Counted from the stretch's first letter, positions 7,054-15,102 are shown. The stretch is 19,014 bases of DNA from Nitrososphaerales archaeon TH703 (GCA_014523525.1 JAATVL010000156.1:1-19014); one strand, 5' to 3'. Program-made: numbers and translations. Notes: generated from the sequence alone by a model not told the origin.

Positions 7054-7500
7054 TTACTCTCCGAACAAGATGTTGAAACCGTAATACATTGCGGCAGCTG
7101 ACAATATCAATGCAATCCAAATCCCAGATTTCTGTCTGTAATTCAAAGATGAAGGACTATAGGGATAATCGGGTCTACCGGGTGTTCCCAATCCGATACC
7201 TGAATGAGTAAAAATTAAACGAATGCCATTTGCGGAATGAAATGTGCATGCTCCTATTACCAAAATCAGGAATAGATGTCCCCAAACTGTTTGAGTTAGC
7301 TCTAAAAATGATTCCCAGGCATTCTGACCATTAACTATTGTACTAGTTTCATACACATGACCGATGAAATAGAGAAGAAGAAAAACTCCAGTTAATCTCT
7401 GGAACCAGTAAGAGATACGCTCCCATCCATATCTTGACGGATTAAGCCATCCCTTTAATCCTTCCAAATTATTGCGACTTGGCTGTTCTATCTCTTCCAT
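7054..7500 (-). CDS. sdhC: Succinate dehydrogenase cytochrome b-type membrane anchor
   Basis: A 148-residue anchor subunit with three membrane segments (about 33-52, 70-96 and 126-145). The family motif WFQRLTG (32-38) precedes helix 1; SdhC proteins have a serine/arginine pair hereabouts for quinone binding. H48 (FIGHVY) and H88 (FHSANGIR) are candidate haem ligands; H99 is also present. The chosen ATG overlaps the sdhA stop by one base (TGATG on the minus strand), the classic coupling arrangement. A longer reading from 7551 would run 17 residues into sdhA and look unlike an SdhC N-terminus. It acts with SdhD, SdhA and SdhB as complex II in the cytoplasmic membrane. Confidence 0.9.
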   Translation of the reverse strand: MEEIEQPSRNNLEGLKGWLNPSRYGWERISYWFQRLTGVFLLLYFIGHVYETSTIVNGQNAWESFLELTQTVWGHLFLILVIGACTFHSANGIRLIFTHSGIGLGTPGRPDYPYSPSSLNYRQKSGIWIALILSAAAMYYGFNILFGE

Positions 7501-9221
7501 CAGTATTTTCTCTCTGCTGGTACGTATCTGGTTAGCGTTACAGGATGCCATGATAAGTGAGGTTCATCATCACCCTTAAAGTATGCCAATGTGTGCTTCA
7601 AGAAATTAACATCGTCTCTATGAGGATAGTCAGTCCTGAAATGCGCTCCTCTTGATTCCAGCCTGTTCAAAGCACCAACAATTATTACTTCTCCTACTCT
7701 CAATAATGAATCTATCTCCATTACATTTATGAAATTTGTGTTATATTCCTTTGCGCTATCATCTACATGTTTCCACGATAATTTCTTGAGCTCTCTGACT
7801 TTTTTTAGACCTTCTGTCAGTTGATTTTCATTCCTAAAAATATATGCTTTCACATCCATCAAATCTGAAAACTCCTTTCTAATGTCGTAGGGATTTACTT
7901 GACCCCTTCCTCTGAAAATCCCATCATAAATTCTCTTTTCCTCTGACATTACCTTGTTATCTGCAATGGGAATCATCATGCCTTTTTTCTTGTTGGCATA
8001 ATCAGCTGCTAATCTTCCTGTTATATTTCCCCAGACTAAACATTCCGAAGTAGAGTTTGCTCCAAGTCGATTTGCTCCATGAAGACTGTTACATGCCGCC
8101 TCACCCGCTGACCATAACCCATTCATCTCCGTTTGGCCATAGATATCAGTATGTATTCCACCCATCATGTAATGACATACTGGTCTAATTTCTATTGGCT
8201 CACTTATTATATCGACACCTGAGAATTTGATACCTATCTCTCTGATTCCGGCTAACCTGTCTTTTATGCGTTCTTCTCCCAAGTGTGTCAGATCTAATTT
8301 AAGACAGTCGACTCCCGTTTCGTGTTTAAAGCCCCTGCCGTCTTCAATTTCTTTTATCATTGATCTGGAAACTACATCACGTGGAGCCAGTTCTAATTTT
8401 TCTGGAGCGTAATTTTTCATGAATCTTTCCCCAAGGTTATTAATCAGGTAGCCACCTTCTCCTCTGGCACCTTCAGTTATAAGAATACCCGATGGAAGAA
8501 TTCCTGTAGGGTGGAATTGAACAAACTCCATATCCTTTAAAGCCAAACGAGATCTGTACGCCATATCTAATCCGTCCGGTGTTGAAGAGTACGCATAAGT
8601 TGAAAAACTATAAAGCCTGCCAGCTCCACCGGTGGCGATAATCCCAGAATTAGATTTGAAAACATTAAAGTTTCCATTTTTTATCTCTATTGCAGTAACA
8701 CCGGCAAAGTTATTGTTTCCGTCATCTAGGATTGATGTGCAAAACCATTCATTATAGAAATGGATGTTACCATATTTAAGACAGGTATCATACAGTGTTT
8801 GCATTTCGTAAAACCCCACTTTATCTTGAGCATATGTTGCCCTTGGGAAAGAGTATCCTCCAAATTTCCTCTGGTCAATTCTACCATCCTCCCTTCTGGA
8901 CCATGGCATTCCCCACCTATCTAATTGATAAATTTCCTTGGGAATTTCATGAGCTAATTTTTCAGCAACATCCTGATCGCATAGGAAATCACTACCTCTG
9001 ATAGTATCGTAGATGTGGGATTCGATATTGTCTCCCTCTTCAGAAAACAATACTGCTGCAGTTCCACCTTCGGCGGAGACGGAGTGTGAGCGCATAGCTT
9101 GGACCTTTGAAATTACTCCGATATCCAGTTTCTCATTTGTCTTTGCACATGAGATAGCAGCACGCAATCCCGCTAAGCCAGTGCCAATAATTAGCACATC
9201 ATGTGATATGTGGTCTGTCAA
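7500..9221 (-). CDS. sdhA: Succinate dehydrogenase flavoprotein subunit
   Basis: It oxidises succinate to fumarate on covalently bound FAD and faces the cytoplasm. The 573 residues include the dinucleotide-binding GTGLAG (13-18), the flavin-attachment histidine H46 in RSHSVSAEGG, QFHPTGI (H237), TEGARGEGGYL, the active-site segment CHYMMGGI (H350) and HGANRLGANS, and end in the usual helical domain. All family hallmarks are intact. SdhA and fumarate reductase FrdA cannot be told apart with certainty; an aerobic archaeon and the two-anchor operon favour SDH. The start is TTG at 9221, since no ATG or GTG is in frame nearby and the LIIGTG core sits at the right distance. GAGGTT about 12 nt upstream may be the ribosome-binding site. 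First gene of sdhACDB. Confidence 0.95.
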   Translation of the reverse strand: MTDHISHDVLIIGTGLAGLRAAISCAKTNEKLDIGVISKVQAMRSHSVSAEGGTAAVLFSEEGDNIESHIYDTIRGSDFLCDQDVAEKLAHEIPKEIYQLDRWGMPWSRREDGRIDQRKFGGYSFPRATYAQDKVGFYEMQTLYDTCLKYGNIHFYNEWFCTSILDDGNNNFAGVTAIEIKNGNFNVFKSNSGIIATGGAGRLYSFSTYAYSSTPDGLDMAYRSRLALKDMEFVQFHPTGILPSGILITEGARGEGGYLINNLGERFMKNYAPEKLELAPRDVVSRSMIKEIEDGRGFKHETGVDCLKLDLTHLGEERIKDRLAGIREIGIKFSGVDIISEPIEIRPVCHYMMGGIHTDIYGQTEMNGLWSAGEAACNSLHGANRLGANSTSECLVWGNITGRLAADYANKKKGMMIPIADNKVMSEEKRIYDGIFRGRGQVNPYDIRKEFSDLMDVKAYIFRNENQLTEGLKKVRELKKLSWKHVDDSAKEYNTNFINVMEIDSLLRVGEVIIVGALNRLESRGAHFRTDYPHRDDVNFLKHTLAYFKGDDEPHLSWHPVTLTRYVPAERKY

Positions 9222-9273
9222 ATAATTATTGCAACCTCGACCATTATCCTTTACGTTGACGTCTGTATCTAGT

Positions 9274-9283
9274 AATAAATATA
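9274..9283 (-). promoter_or_regulatory. Candidate TATA box of the sdhACDB operon
   Basis: On the minus strand this reads TATATTTATT, about 53-62 nt upstream of the sdhA start. It predicts a leader of roughly 30 nt that could carry the GAGGTT ribosome-binding site at 9234-9239. Confidence 0.45.
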
Positions 9284-9374
9284 TTATTCTTTTTTCATCG
9301 AGATTAAAATAGGAGCACTAAAGATTAATTTTGAAGACACAGTTTAATTGTGAGAAGCTATTTTTCCATACGCG

Positions 9375-9644
9375 ATGAACCTAAAATGTACTGGAAGGGT
9401 ACTATTGACAACTAATACTTCAGATGATGGCATTGCAGTAGCTGCAAAAAAGAGATTGATAGAAAATGGGGTAGAGGAGTCGCAGATAATGTTAGGACAT
9501 GACATTCAAATACTTGAAAAAGATGACCTTTATGTTAGCTATGAGCCACCAGATTTAGTTGTAAGAATTGTATATGATAAAAAGGAAAATGGTATGATAA
9601 AGATGAAGAACATCAAGATGATCAAGATCGAAAAAGGCAAATAA
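9375..9644 (+). CDS. Small basic protein of unknown function
   Basis: I do not recognise this 89-residue protein. It has an N-terminal alternating hydrophobic stretch (CTGRVLLTT), a helix-like AVAAKKRLIENG, an EPPDLVVRIVYDKKE strand region, and a lysine/methionine-rich end (MIKMKNIKMIKIEKGK) that could bind nucleic acid. There is a single cysteine (C5), no membrane segment and no zinc site. Codon use resembles its neighbours and there is no longer frame on either strand, so I take it as real. It is transcribed divergently from sdhA out of a 153-nt spacer and converges on hisS with 27 nt between stops. A TATA-like ATTAATTTT at 9323-9331 may drive it. Function unknown. Confidence 0.6.
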   Translation: MNLKCTGRVLLTTNTSDDGIAVAAKKRLIENGVEESQIMLGHDIQILEKDDLYVSYEPPDLVVRIVYDKKENGMIKMKNIKMIKIEKGK

Positions 9645-9671
9645 TTAATAATAAACAATCGAATCACCGGT

Positions 9672-10937
9672 CTAAATCATTTGGTCTAGATATTTTCCAA
9701 TTTCACTAATGCTTTGCTTTTGTTCCTTAACCCCTGTTTTAATGGTAACAATACCTTTTTTGAATTCATCTTGATTTACAATTATGATTGCCAATGCATT
9801 CTTTATAGAAGCCTCATGAAACTGTTTGTTTATGGTCCTGCTGTTTATATCATAATCAGCAGAATATCCGAGATTCCTTAAAATTGAAACTACTTCTAAA
9901 GCAAATTTTTTTTCTTGTTTGGAACCATATGCAACATAAATTAGCTGCCTTTGTAATACTTTTGTTGATTTATCTTTAATGGCAGTTAGTATCCTCTCTA
10001 CCCCTCCTGCAGCACCGGTTGCATACAAATCCTTTCTACCAAATGCTTCTGTCAGCTTATCATATCTGCCACCCCCCACCAGTGATCCTATTTGTGATGA
10101 TGGTTCTTTTGCTTCAAATACTATGCCCGAATAATAATCAAGGCCACGTACGATCCTAAAATCTACCATTATGTTTTTTACATTTCTTGATTTTAGGGAA
10201 TCAAACAAGTTTATGAGAGTGTTTGATGAATGAAATTCTCTAACCTTATCGTAATCCAATATTCTTTCAGGTGGGCCATTAAAAGAGACAAATTGAATAA
10301 ATTTTTCCAAACTATTGGGATCCAGTTTTTCCTTATATTCATTGATAATTTGTTTCGAACTTTTTTTGGATAACTTGTCAATGGCCCTCAGCATTTCACT
10401 TACAACCAAATTGTCTGTAATACCGAGAAATTTTGCTAGATATTCTTCTAATATTGACCTGTGATTTATCGCTATAACAAAATCGATTCCCAATTTCCTT
10501 AAAAATAATGAAACAAACTCTATAACTTCTGCATCGGCATCCACATCTGCAGAACCAAATATTTCAATATCCCATTGATGAAAATATCTATATCTCCCCA
10601 ATTGTGGTTCGTCATATCGCCAAACACCTCCAAATGATGATAATTTTATTGGAAGTTTAAGATCTCTACGCATAGAAACAAATCTTGATAGTCCGATAGT
10701 TAGATCAAACCGTAAGGCAATGTCCCTACCTCCCTTGTCGGTAAAACTGTAGGTTTCTTCAATTATTGATGGCCCACTTTTTGCTTCAAGTGTAGATAAT
10801 AATTCCAATGTTGATGGTTCCATTTGATTAAAATCAAAGATTTCTGAGGTTTCTACAAATTTATCCCTGATGAAGGAAATATTTTTTAATTCCTCATATT
10901 GCAAATCCTTCATTCCTCGTGGAAGGTCTAACTTCAC
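9672..10937 (-). CDS. hisS: Histidyl-tRNA synthetase
   Basis: A class II aminoacyl-tRNA synthetase that charges tRNA-His with histidine. The 421 residues show the HisRS order: the opening LPRGMKDL, a motif 1 helix region, ALRFDLTIGLSR, motif 2 with WRYDEPQLGRYRYFHQWDIE, the histidine-specific LDYYSGIVFEA (266-276), GGGRYDKL, motif 3 GAAGGVERI, and a C-terminal alpha/beta anticodon-binding domain from about residue 330. The RGLDYYSG loop separates it from the HisZ regulatory paralogue, which usually lacks catalytic residues. The GTG start at 10937 gives the MKLDLPRG opening typical of archaeal enzymes; a stop codon lies in frame seven codons upstream. Divergent from archease, so both genes share a 73-nt promoter spacer. 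Confidence 0.95.
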   Translation of the reverse strand: MKLDLPRGMKDLQYEELKNISFIRDKFVETSEIFDFNQMEPSTLELLSTLEAKSGPSIIEETYSFTDKGGRDIALRFDLTIGLSRFVSMRRDLKLPIKLSSFGGVWRYDEPQLGRYRYFHQWDIEIFGSADVDADAEVIEFVSLFLRKLGIDFVIAINHRSILEEYLAKFLGITDNLVVSEMLRAIDKLSKKSSKQIINEYKEKLDPNSLEKFIQFVSFNGPPERILDYDKVREFHSSNTLINLFDSLKSRNVKNIMVDFRIVRGLDYYSGIVFEAKEPSSQIGSLVGGGRYDKLTEAFGRKDLYATGAAGGVERILTAIKDKSTKVLQRQLIYVAYGSKQEKKFALEVVSILRNLGYSADYDINSRTINKQFHEASIKNALAIIIVNQDEFKKGIVTIKTGVKEQKQSISEIGKYLDQMI

Positions 10938-10980
10938 AATCTTGAGGATCGTGTGTCATCATTTAGATTTTGCGATTAGT

Positions 10981-10989
10981 TATAATAAA
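10981..10989 (+). promoter_or_regulatory. Candidate TATA box of the archease gene
   Basis: TATAATAAA lies 22-30 nt upstream of the TTG start at 11011, the spacing of a leaderless transcript. An out-of-phase ATG at 11004 opens only a seven-codon frame and is not used for the protein. Confidence 0.45.
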
Positions 10990-11010
10990 GTGGGACTAAG
11001 ACAATGACTA

Positions 11011-11439
11011 TTGTCCGGAGGTTTTAGATATCTAGAACACGTTACAGACGCTTATATCGAGGCCTACGGTGACAGTATGGAAGAGGCCTTTTCCTACGCG
11101 GCCAAAGGGACAGTTAATGTAATGTTTGAAATCAAAGATATCCAAGGGACGAGTAAGGTTGATTTTCGGATAGAAGGAGTGGATTATTACGAATTATTGT
11201 TTAACTGGCTAGAAAGAGTCCATCTACTTATCACAATAGATAATCAGGTAATTTCAAATTCCGAGTTAAAGATCTCTAAATTGGATTCAAAATATCAATT
11301 AACAGGATCGGGCATGGCTGAAACAATAGACATTATAAAACATGGTTACAAGATCGAAATAAAGGGTGTCACCTACCATGAGATGGAAATTCTACAACAA
11401 GGTAATCAATACAAGGTTAAATTCATACTCGATCTGTAA
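11011..11439 (+). CDS. Archease, cofactor of the RtcB tRNA-splicing ligase
   Basis: Archease speeds guanylylation and turnover of RtcB, the ligase that joins tRNA exons after intron removal. The 142-residue protein starts FRYLEHVTDAYIEAYG, matching the family opening; D13 and the terminal D141 (FILDL) correspond in position to the conserved metal-binding aspartates. SMEEAFSYAAKG (22-33) and the YHEMEI segment near the end are also typical. The start is TTG: the family's first strand begins here and the TATA box at 10981 places transcription at this codon. It diverges from hisS and precedes thioredoxin by 151 nt. A tRNA gene with two apparent introns lies about 5 kb downstream, consistent with need for splicing, though not linked to this gene by operon. 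Confidence 0.9.
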   Translation: MSGGFRYLEHVTDAYIEAYGDSMEEAFSYAAKGTVNVMFEIKDIQGTSKVDFRIEGVDYYELLFNWLERVHLLITIDNQVISNSELKISKLDSKYQLTGSGMAETIDIIKHGYKIEIKGVTYHEMEILQQGNQYKVKFILDL

Positions 11440-11525
11440 CGTGCAATTAAAAACAACGCAATACTAAAAAAGCAATTACAAAACTAGTCGAAAAAAAAGA
11501 TGGGGACACTTGAATTGAAAAAGCC

Positions 11526-11531
11526 TTTTTT
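11526..11531 (+). terminator. T-tract after archease
   Basis: A T6 run follows an AAAAAG segment, about 87 nt after the archease stop and before the thioredoxin promoter. The AAAAAG/CTTTTT complementarity leaves too short a loop for a convincing hairpin. Confidence 0.35.
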
Positions 11532-11557
11532 ACTTTTCAAAAATTATTATTACAAGA

Positions 11558-11566
11558 TTTAAATAT
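11558..11566 (+). promoter_or_regulatory. Candidate TATA box and GGTGAT ribosome-binding site of the thioredoxin gene
   Basis: TTTAAATAT lies 25-33 nt before the ATG. GGTGAT at 11575-11580, complementary to the typical archaeal 16S rRNA 3' end, lies 10 nt before the ATG, so a short-leader or a leaderless mode are both possible. Confidence 0.45.
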
Positions 11567-11590
11567 CAATTCTGGTGATAACTTGTAACT

Positions 11591-11929
11591 ATGAGTTCAA
11601 ATTCCAATAAACCTATGCTAGTTGAGTTGTCAGAAAAAAACTTTGATGAAGTAATTGGCGGAAATAAACCGGTTCTTGTAGATTTTTGGGCAACATGGTG
11701 TGGACCATGTCAGTTCATGCTTCCAATCTTTGATAAGCTTGCAAAGAAGTATGAAGAAAAGGTTATTTTTGGTAGACTAAATGTTGATGATAACCAAGGG
11801 GTCGCAATGAGATTTGACGTCTATGCAATTCCTACATTCATTGTTTTTATGAATGGAAAACTAATTGAAAAAGCTGTAGGAGCCGTTGGTGAAAAGGGAC
11901 TGGAAGGTTTACTGGAAAAGTACCAATAA
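11591..11929 (+). CDS. trxA: Thioredoxin
   Basis: A 112-residue cytoplasmic dithiol oxidoreductase. It carries the canonical active site WCGPC (C37 and C40), the buried aspartate D31 in VDFWATW, and the cis-proline P81 in AIPTF. The strand FIVFMNGK and the following glycine-rich turn complete the thioredoxin fold with no extra domain and no signal peptide. The residue after WCGPC is Gln where Lys or Arg is common, a small variation. The gene is monocistronic, bounded by a T-tract upstream and by convergent aIF5B 64 nt downstream. Its reductase is not in the window. The symbol is by family resemblance. Confidence 0.93.
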   Translation: MSSNSNKPMLVELSEKNFDEVIGGNKPVLVDFWATWCGPCQFMLPIFDKLAKKYEEKVIFGRLNVDDNQGVAMRFDVYAIPTFIVFMNGKLIEKAVGAVGEKGLEGLLEKYQ

Positions 11930-11993
11930 TGGAAATAATCTAAAACGCGGACCTATTTAAATTCCTGAATTAATTTAATTTAGAACTCTTGTA

Positions 11994-13778
11994 TCATAGA
12001 TATCCGAATGCAGGATCTATTTCACGTTTTTTAGACAGAATAAAATTAAAAACTTCCTGTTCTTCTTCGTTGAGCCTATTTGAAAATCTTTCCAGTAAGG
12101 ATTTTGCTTCCTTACTATTGAGGTCAGTGTAAAATATATCGCCTTCATTTATTTGTCTGCCAACTGTCGGTCCTTTAATCGAAAGTGCAACCTGCGTTCC
12201 TCTGTCGGCAACTTCTAGATTTTTGCCTTCATTTTGTATCTGATGGATTACACCTATTTTCTTACCCTTTTCGTTCATTACAGAAATTTTTTGCCTCAAT
12301 TTACCAATCAAAATTTCAGCACCAAACACGGCAGGATTATTCCTTCTAAAAACATAACCTTTCAAAAATTGAAATTTGCAGATTGGAGGTATTTCATTAA
12401 ATATAATTGAATCTTCATGAACTCTCTCATATGTTACCCATTCTGAGTAACTTCTCACCAAATTATAAATTATTTTTTCGTTAAAAATTTTTATCCTTCT
12501 TTCATATGCTTCCTTCTCAGCCTCTTCCAGAACCTTTACATTGAATCCAAGGACCACGCCAAGATAACGATCTTTCTCTCTGACCGCAGAGGCAGAAAGT
12601 ATGTCTCTACGTGTAATATTCCCTAAATCAGCAGATCTGACTGGTATGTTTTCCTTTTTCAAAAGTTCGGTAATAGCCTCAATTGACCCAATGGTATCGC
12701 ATCTTAAAATTATCCCGTTTGATTCTGTTTGTATTATTGCTGACTTTATCTCAGTTTCTATATTTGATTTTAATCTTTCCTCATCCTCGGGATTATTGAC
12801 TACGTAGAGTGGACTTCCAGCAAGTACACCATCAAGATCAGGAGAGGTTATTTTTAGTCCTGCAGCAGCAATAACCATATCCACATGTCTAAATTTATCC
12901 CTTGGATCTCTCATTTCATCCAATGGTTTAGGGAGTAATAACGCCTTGATTTTAGTGCTGGTAACGCTATCCCTTTTTCCAACAACAATTCTATCGCCGT
13001 GTTTTAGTGTCCCGTCAAGAAGAATAATATTTGCCGACGGTCCTAATCCTACTTCATCATTAACCTCAAGAACGATACCCTTTGTTTCAGTTTCATGTCG
13101 TTCCAGTCTTTTGGACATGTATTGTTGAGTTAATCCCACAAGAACTGCCAATAGCTCAGGTACACCGGTTCCTGTTACCGCACTTACCGGTACAATTGCA
13201 AGTTCCTTTGTAAAATCTTTTACACGCCAAAACGCCTCGGAACTAAATCCTATTCGAGAAAGAGCACCTACAACGTTGTAGACTTTTTCATCCAAGTATG
13301 ACAGAATTATTGGGTCTTGAATTTCCAATTGTTCTGCGATTAGTATAGAGTTGTTTTTTTTCCAACCAGATATTTGATCTATCTTGTTGAGAGCAATGAC
13401 AAAGGGGACTTTTCTATTTTTCAATATGTCCAAACTTTCGATTGTCTGGGCTTCAAGTCCTTTATTTACATCGACCACAACGATTGCAATATCTGCAGCA
13501 GAACCTCCCCTCATACGAAGATTTGCAAAGACCTCATGACCTGGAGTATCTATCACAAGGAGGCCGGGAACGGGATTCTCTGACTTTGATAGTTTATCAA
13601 ATAATTTTCCTGTAATTTCTTTAATTGTTTCTATTGGGAAATAACTTGCACCAATATGTTGAGTTATTCCTCCTACCTCTCTGGATTGAACTGCTGTTCC
13701 GCGAATCCTGTCAAGTAAGGAGGTTTTACCAGAATCTACATGACCCAATACTACTACAACTGGTTGGCGAAGTTTCAC
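11994..13778 (-). CDS. infB: Translation initiation factor aIF5B (IF2-like GTPase)
   Basis: It promotes initiator-tRNA placement and ribosomal subunit joining. The 594 residues match the archaeal aIF5B length, without the long N-terminal extension of eukaryotic eIF5B. The G domain has the P-loop GHVDSGKTS (12-20), switch 1 GGITQHIGA (36-44), DTPGHE (77-82) and NKID (131-134), followed by EF-Tu-like domain II, domain III and a C-terminal domain IV barrel (about 450-560). The GTG start directly follows the ndk stop with no gap, so translation is probably coupled. It closes the L7Ae-S28e-L24e-ndk-aIF5B operon, a gene order I know to be widespread in archaea. Confidence 0.95.
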   Translation of the reverse strand: MKLRQPVVVVLGHVDSGKTSLLDRIRGTAVQSREVGGITQHIGASYFPIETIKEITGKLFDKLSKSENPVPGLLVIDTPGHEVFANLRMRGGSAADIAIVVVDVNKGLEAQTIESLDILKNRKVPFVIALNKIDQISGWKKNNSILIAEQLEIQDPIILSYLDEKVYNVVGALSRIGFSSEAFWRVKDFTKELAIVPVSAVTGTGVPELLAVLVGLTQQYMSKRLERHETETKGIVLEVNDEVGLGPSANIILLDGTLKHGDRIVVGKRDSVTSTKIKALLLPKPLDEMRDPRDKFRHVDMVIAAAGLKITSPDLDGVLAGSPLYVVNNPEDEERLKSNIETEIKSAIIQTESNGIILRCDTIGSIEAITELLKKENIPVRSADLGNITRRDILSASAVREKDRYLGVVLGFNVKVLEEAEKEAYERRIKIFNEKIIYNLVRSYSEWVTYERVHEDSIIFNEIPPICKFQFLKGYVFRRNNPAVFGAEILIGKLRQKISVMNEKGKKIGVIHQIQNEGKNLEVADRGTQVALSIKGPTVGRQINEGDIFYTDLNSKEAKSLLERFSNRLNEEEQEVFNFILSKKREIDPAFGYL

Positions 13779-14186
13779 TTAGTTAAAAATGATTTTAGAC
13801 TCTTTTATGAAGCTTTCAGCGGAGTCAGAGGCGTGTATTATGTTATCTGTGAATCCGATTCCAAAATCTCCTCTAATAGTTCCAGGTAGAGCTTCTGTTG
13901 ATTTTGTGTTTCCAACCATCAATCTTACTGTTGAAATTGCATTATTTCCTTCTAAAATACATCCAACTGTTTTACCTGAACAGATAAATGAAACTAATTC
14001 ATCAAAAAAATGCTTGTCTTCATGCGCTTCATAGAATCTTCTTGCTGTCTCTACATCAAATTGAAATAATTTAAGATCAAGTATTTGAAAGCCTTTTTCC
14101 TCAAATCTAGAAATAATTTTTCCAACAAGGCCTTTCTTAAAGCCATCAGGTTTCACGACTATGAGAGTCTGTTCTAGATTGGACAT
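13779..14186 (-). CDS. ndk: Nucleoside diphosphate kinase
   Basis: It balances nucleoside triphosphate pools by moving the gamma phosphate through a phosphohistidine. The 135-residue protein begins QTLIVVKPDGFKKG, and the catalytic histidine is H118 in NIIHASDS, the family signature. The segments MVGNTKSTEALPGTIRGDF and GFTDN are also standard. It lies fourth in the ribosomal-protein operon, 9 nt after L24e, and its TAA is followed directly by the aIF5B GTG start. Location beside an initiation GTPase suggests coordinated GTP supply; that link is inference. Confidence 0.95.
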   Translation of the reverse strand: MSNLEQTLIVVKPDGFKKGLVGKIISRFEEKGFQILDLKLFQFDVETARRFYEAHEDKHFFDELVSFICSGKTVGCILEGNNAISTVRLMVGNTKSTEALPGTIRGDFGIGFTDNIIHASDSAESFIKESKIIFN

Positions 14187-14195
14187 CTTTCATCC

Positions 14196-14405
14196 TTATT
14201 TTTTGACCTTGATTCCGCCTTTAACATACTTTCGTGTCCATTTGAATTTTCGGGGATCTCGTCTTAATCTCACGTTTTTCTTGCATTTTGGGGAACATGT
14301 CCATTGAATAGATCCATCATTTTTTATTAACATCAGTCCTTCATCTGCACGAATGTGTTTTCCACAAAAGAAACAATTACGAAGAGAACCAGCTGCTTTG
14401 CTCAA
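14196..14405 (-). CDS. rpl24e: Large-subunit ribosomal protein L24e (eL24)
   Basis: A 69-residue zinc-binding ribosomal protein. The four ligands are C11 and C14 (NCFFCG) and C37 and C41 (TCSPKCKKN), all retained. The basic C-terminal half, RLRRDPRKFKWTRKY, is the family's rRNA-binding part. The TTG start at 14405 lies 9 nt after the S28e stop; no ATG lies upstream of the first cysteine pair, so TTG is the only sensible start. Third gene of its operon, 9 nt before ndk. Confidence 0.95.
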   Translation of the reverse strand: MSKAAGSLRNCFFCGKHIRADEGLMLIKNDGSIQWTCSPKCKKNVRLRRDPRKFKWTRKYVKGGIKVKK

Positions 14406-14414
14406 TCGACTTCA

Positions 14415-14642
14415 CTATTTTATCTTTCTTGCCTCTCTTTCAGTTTCTCTCAACATCAGAATGTCTTTCATTCTAATGGAGCCTTTAACATTTCTTGTAA
14501 GAATTCGTCCTTTATCCTTTCCTTCTAGAACCTTTACTCTAACTTGGATTACCTCTCCAGCTATACCCGTCCTTCCTACTATCTGTATAACTTCTGCTGG
14601 GGTTACCTTTACTTCTGCAGCTTTACTCAATAGTGAAATCAC
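14415..14642 (-). CDS. rps28e: Small-subunit ribosomal protein S28e (eS28)
   Basis: A 75-residue OB-fold ribosomal protein. [20 protein letters not shown] and [15 protein letters not shown] are typical, and the C-terminus [12 protein letters not shown] is the family signature. The GTG start overlaps the L7Ae stop by four bases (GTGA on the minus strand). Second gene of the L7Ae-aIF5B operon. Confidence 0.95.
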   Translation of the reverse strand: MISLLSKAAEVKVTPAEVIQIVGRTGIAGEVIQVRVKVLEGKDKGRILTRNVKGSIRMKDILMLRETEREARKIK

Positions 14643-15019
14643 TCCTTCTTATCTTTAATGTTGGATAGTGTTGCAATTATCTGGTCTACTATGTGTTGAC
14701 CTTCTCCTGCATCAATTATTGTTGCCGCAGCAGAACCAACTTCAATTCCGATCGATTCTCCTAATTGTTGCTTACTTGGTACAAAAATATAGGGGGTATT
14801 TCTCTCTTCACAAATAATAGGAAGATGGGCAACAACTTCTGGTGGTTGTACGTCCTCTGCTATTACTACCAATTTCCCAATTCCCCTTTCAATCGCCTTT
14901 GTAGTTTCATTGGTCCCTTTTCTAACGCTTCCGCTTTGTTTGGCTACCCTAACAGCCTCATAGACTGCATTTACAAGATCTTTTGGAGTTTCAAATTTTA
15001 CATAAAAAGGTTTACTCAT
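14639..15019 (-). CDS. rpl7ae: Ribosomal protein L7Ae (eL8), kink-turn binding protein
   Basis: L7Ae binds kink-turns in 23S rRNA, in C/D and H/ACA guide RNPs, and in archaeal RNase P. The 126-residue product carries the RNA-contacting motif [13 protein letters not shown] (34-46) and the specificity loop [10 protein letters not shown]. In-frame starts at 15034 (GTG) and 15031 (ATG) lie upstream, but GGTGAT at 15030-15035 is a good Shine-Dalgarno match 10 nt before the ATG at 15019, and the [12 protein letters not shown] opening is family-like, so I chose 15019. First gene of the operon, with its own TATA box. An apparent role in sno-like RNPs as well as the ribosome is known for the family. 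Confidence 0.94.
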   Translation of the reverse strand: MSKPFYVKFETPKDLVNAVYEAVRVAKQSGSVRKGTNETTKAIERGIGKLVVIAEDVQPPEVVAHLPIICEERNTPYIFVPSKQQLGESIGIEVGSAAATIIDAGEGQHIVDQIIATLSNIKDKKE

Positions 15020-15029
15020 GTTATAATCC

Positions 15030-15035
15030 ATCACC
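15030..15035 (-). promoter_or_regulatory. Shine-Dalgarno sequence that decides the L7Ae start
   Basis: The minus strand reads GGTGAT, complementary to the conserved end of archaeal 16S rRNA, with a 10-nt spacer to the ATG at 15019. The two upstream in-frame candidates overlap or abut this element, so they are unlikely starts. Confidence 0.6.
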
Positions 15036-15076
15036 CATTGGGATCATCTTTAATCTACTGAATAGAAGCAGAGGCG

Positions 15077-15085
15077 TATTAAAAA
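15077..15085 (-). promoter_or_regulatory. Candidate TATA box of the L7Ae-aIF5B operon
   Basis: TTTTTAATA on the minus strand, 58-66 nt before the L7Ae ATG, predicts a leader of about 30-35 nt, long enough for the GGTGAT site. It lies between glmM and L7Ae, suggesting separate transcription of the operon although the genes share a strand. Confidence 0.4.
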
Positions 15086-15102
15086 TGTTGCCGACCAAAA
15101 TA

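Noticed and set aside
7052..7120. Longer N-terminus for SdhD
   Set aside because: It would overlap sdhC by more than 60 nt and add non-conserved residues; the ATG at 7051, 2 nt after the sdhC stop, fits the operon pattern.
7501..7551. Longer N-terminus for SdhC
   Set aside because: It runs back into sdhA, whereas ATG at 7500 forms a TGATG stop-start junction with it.
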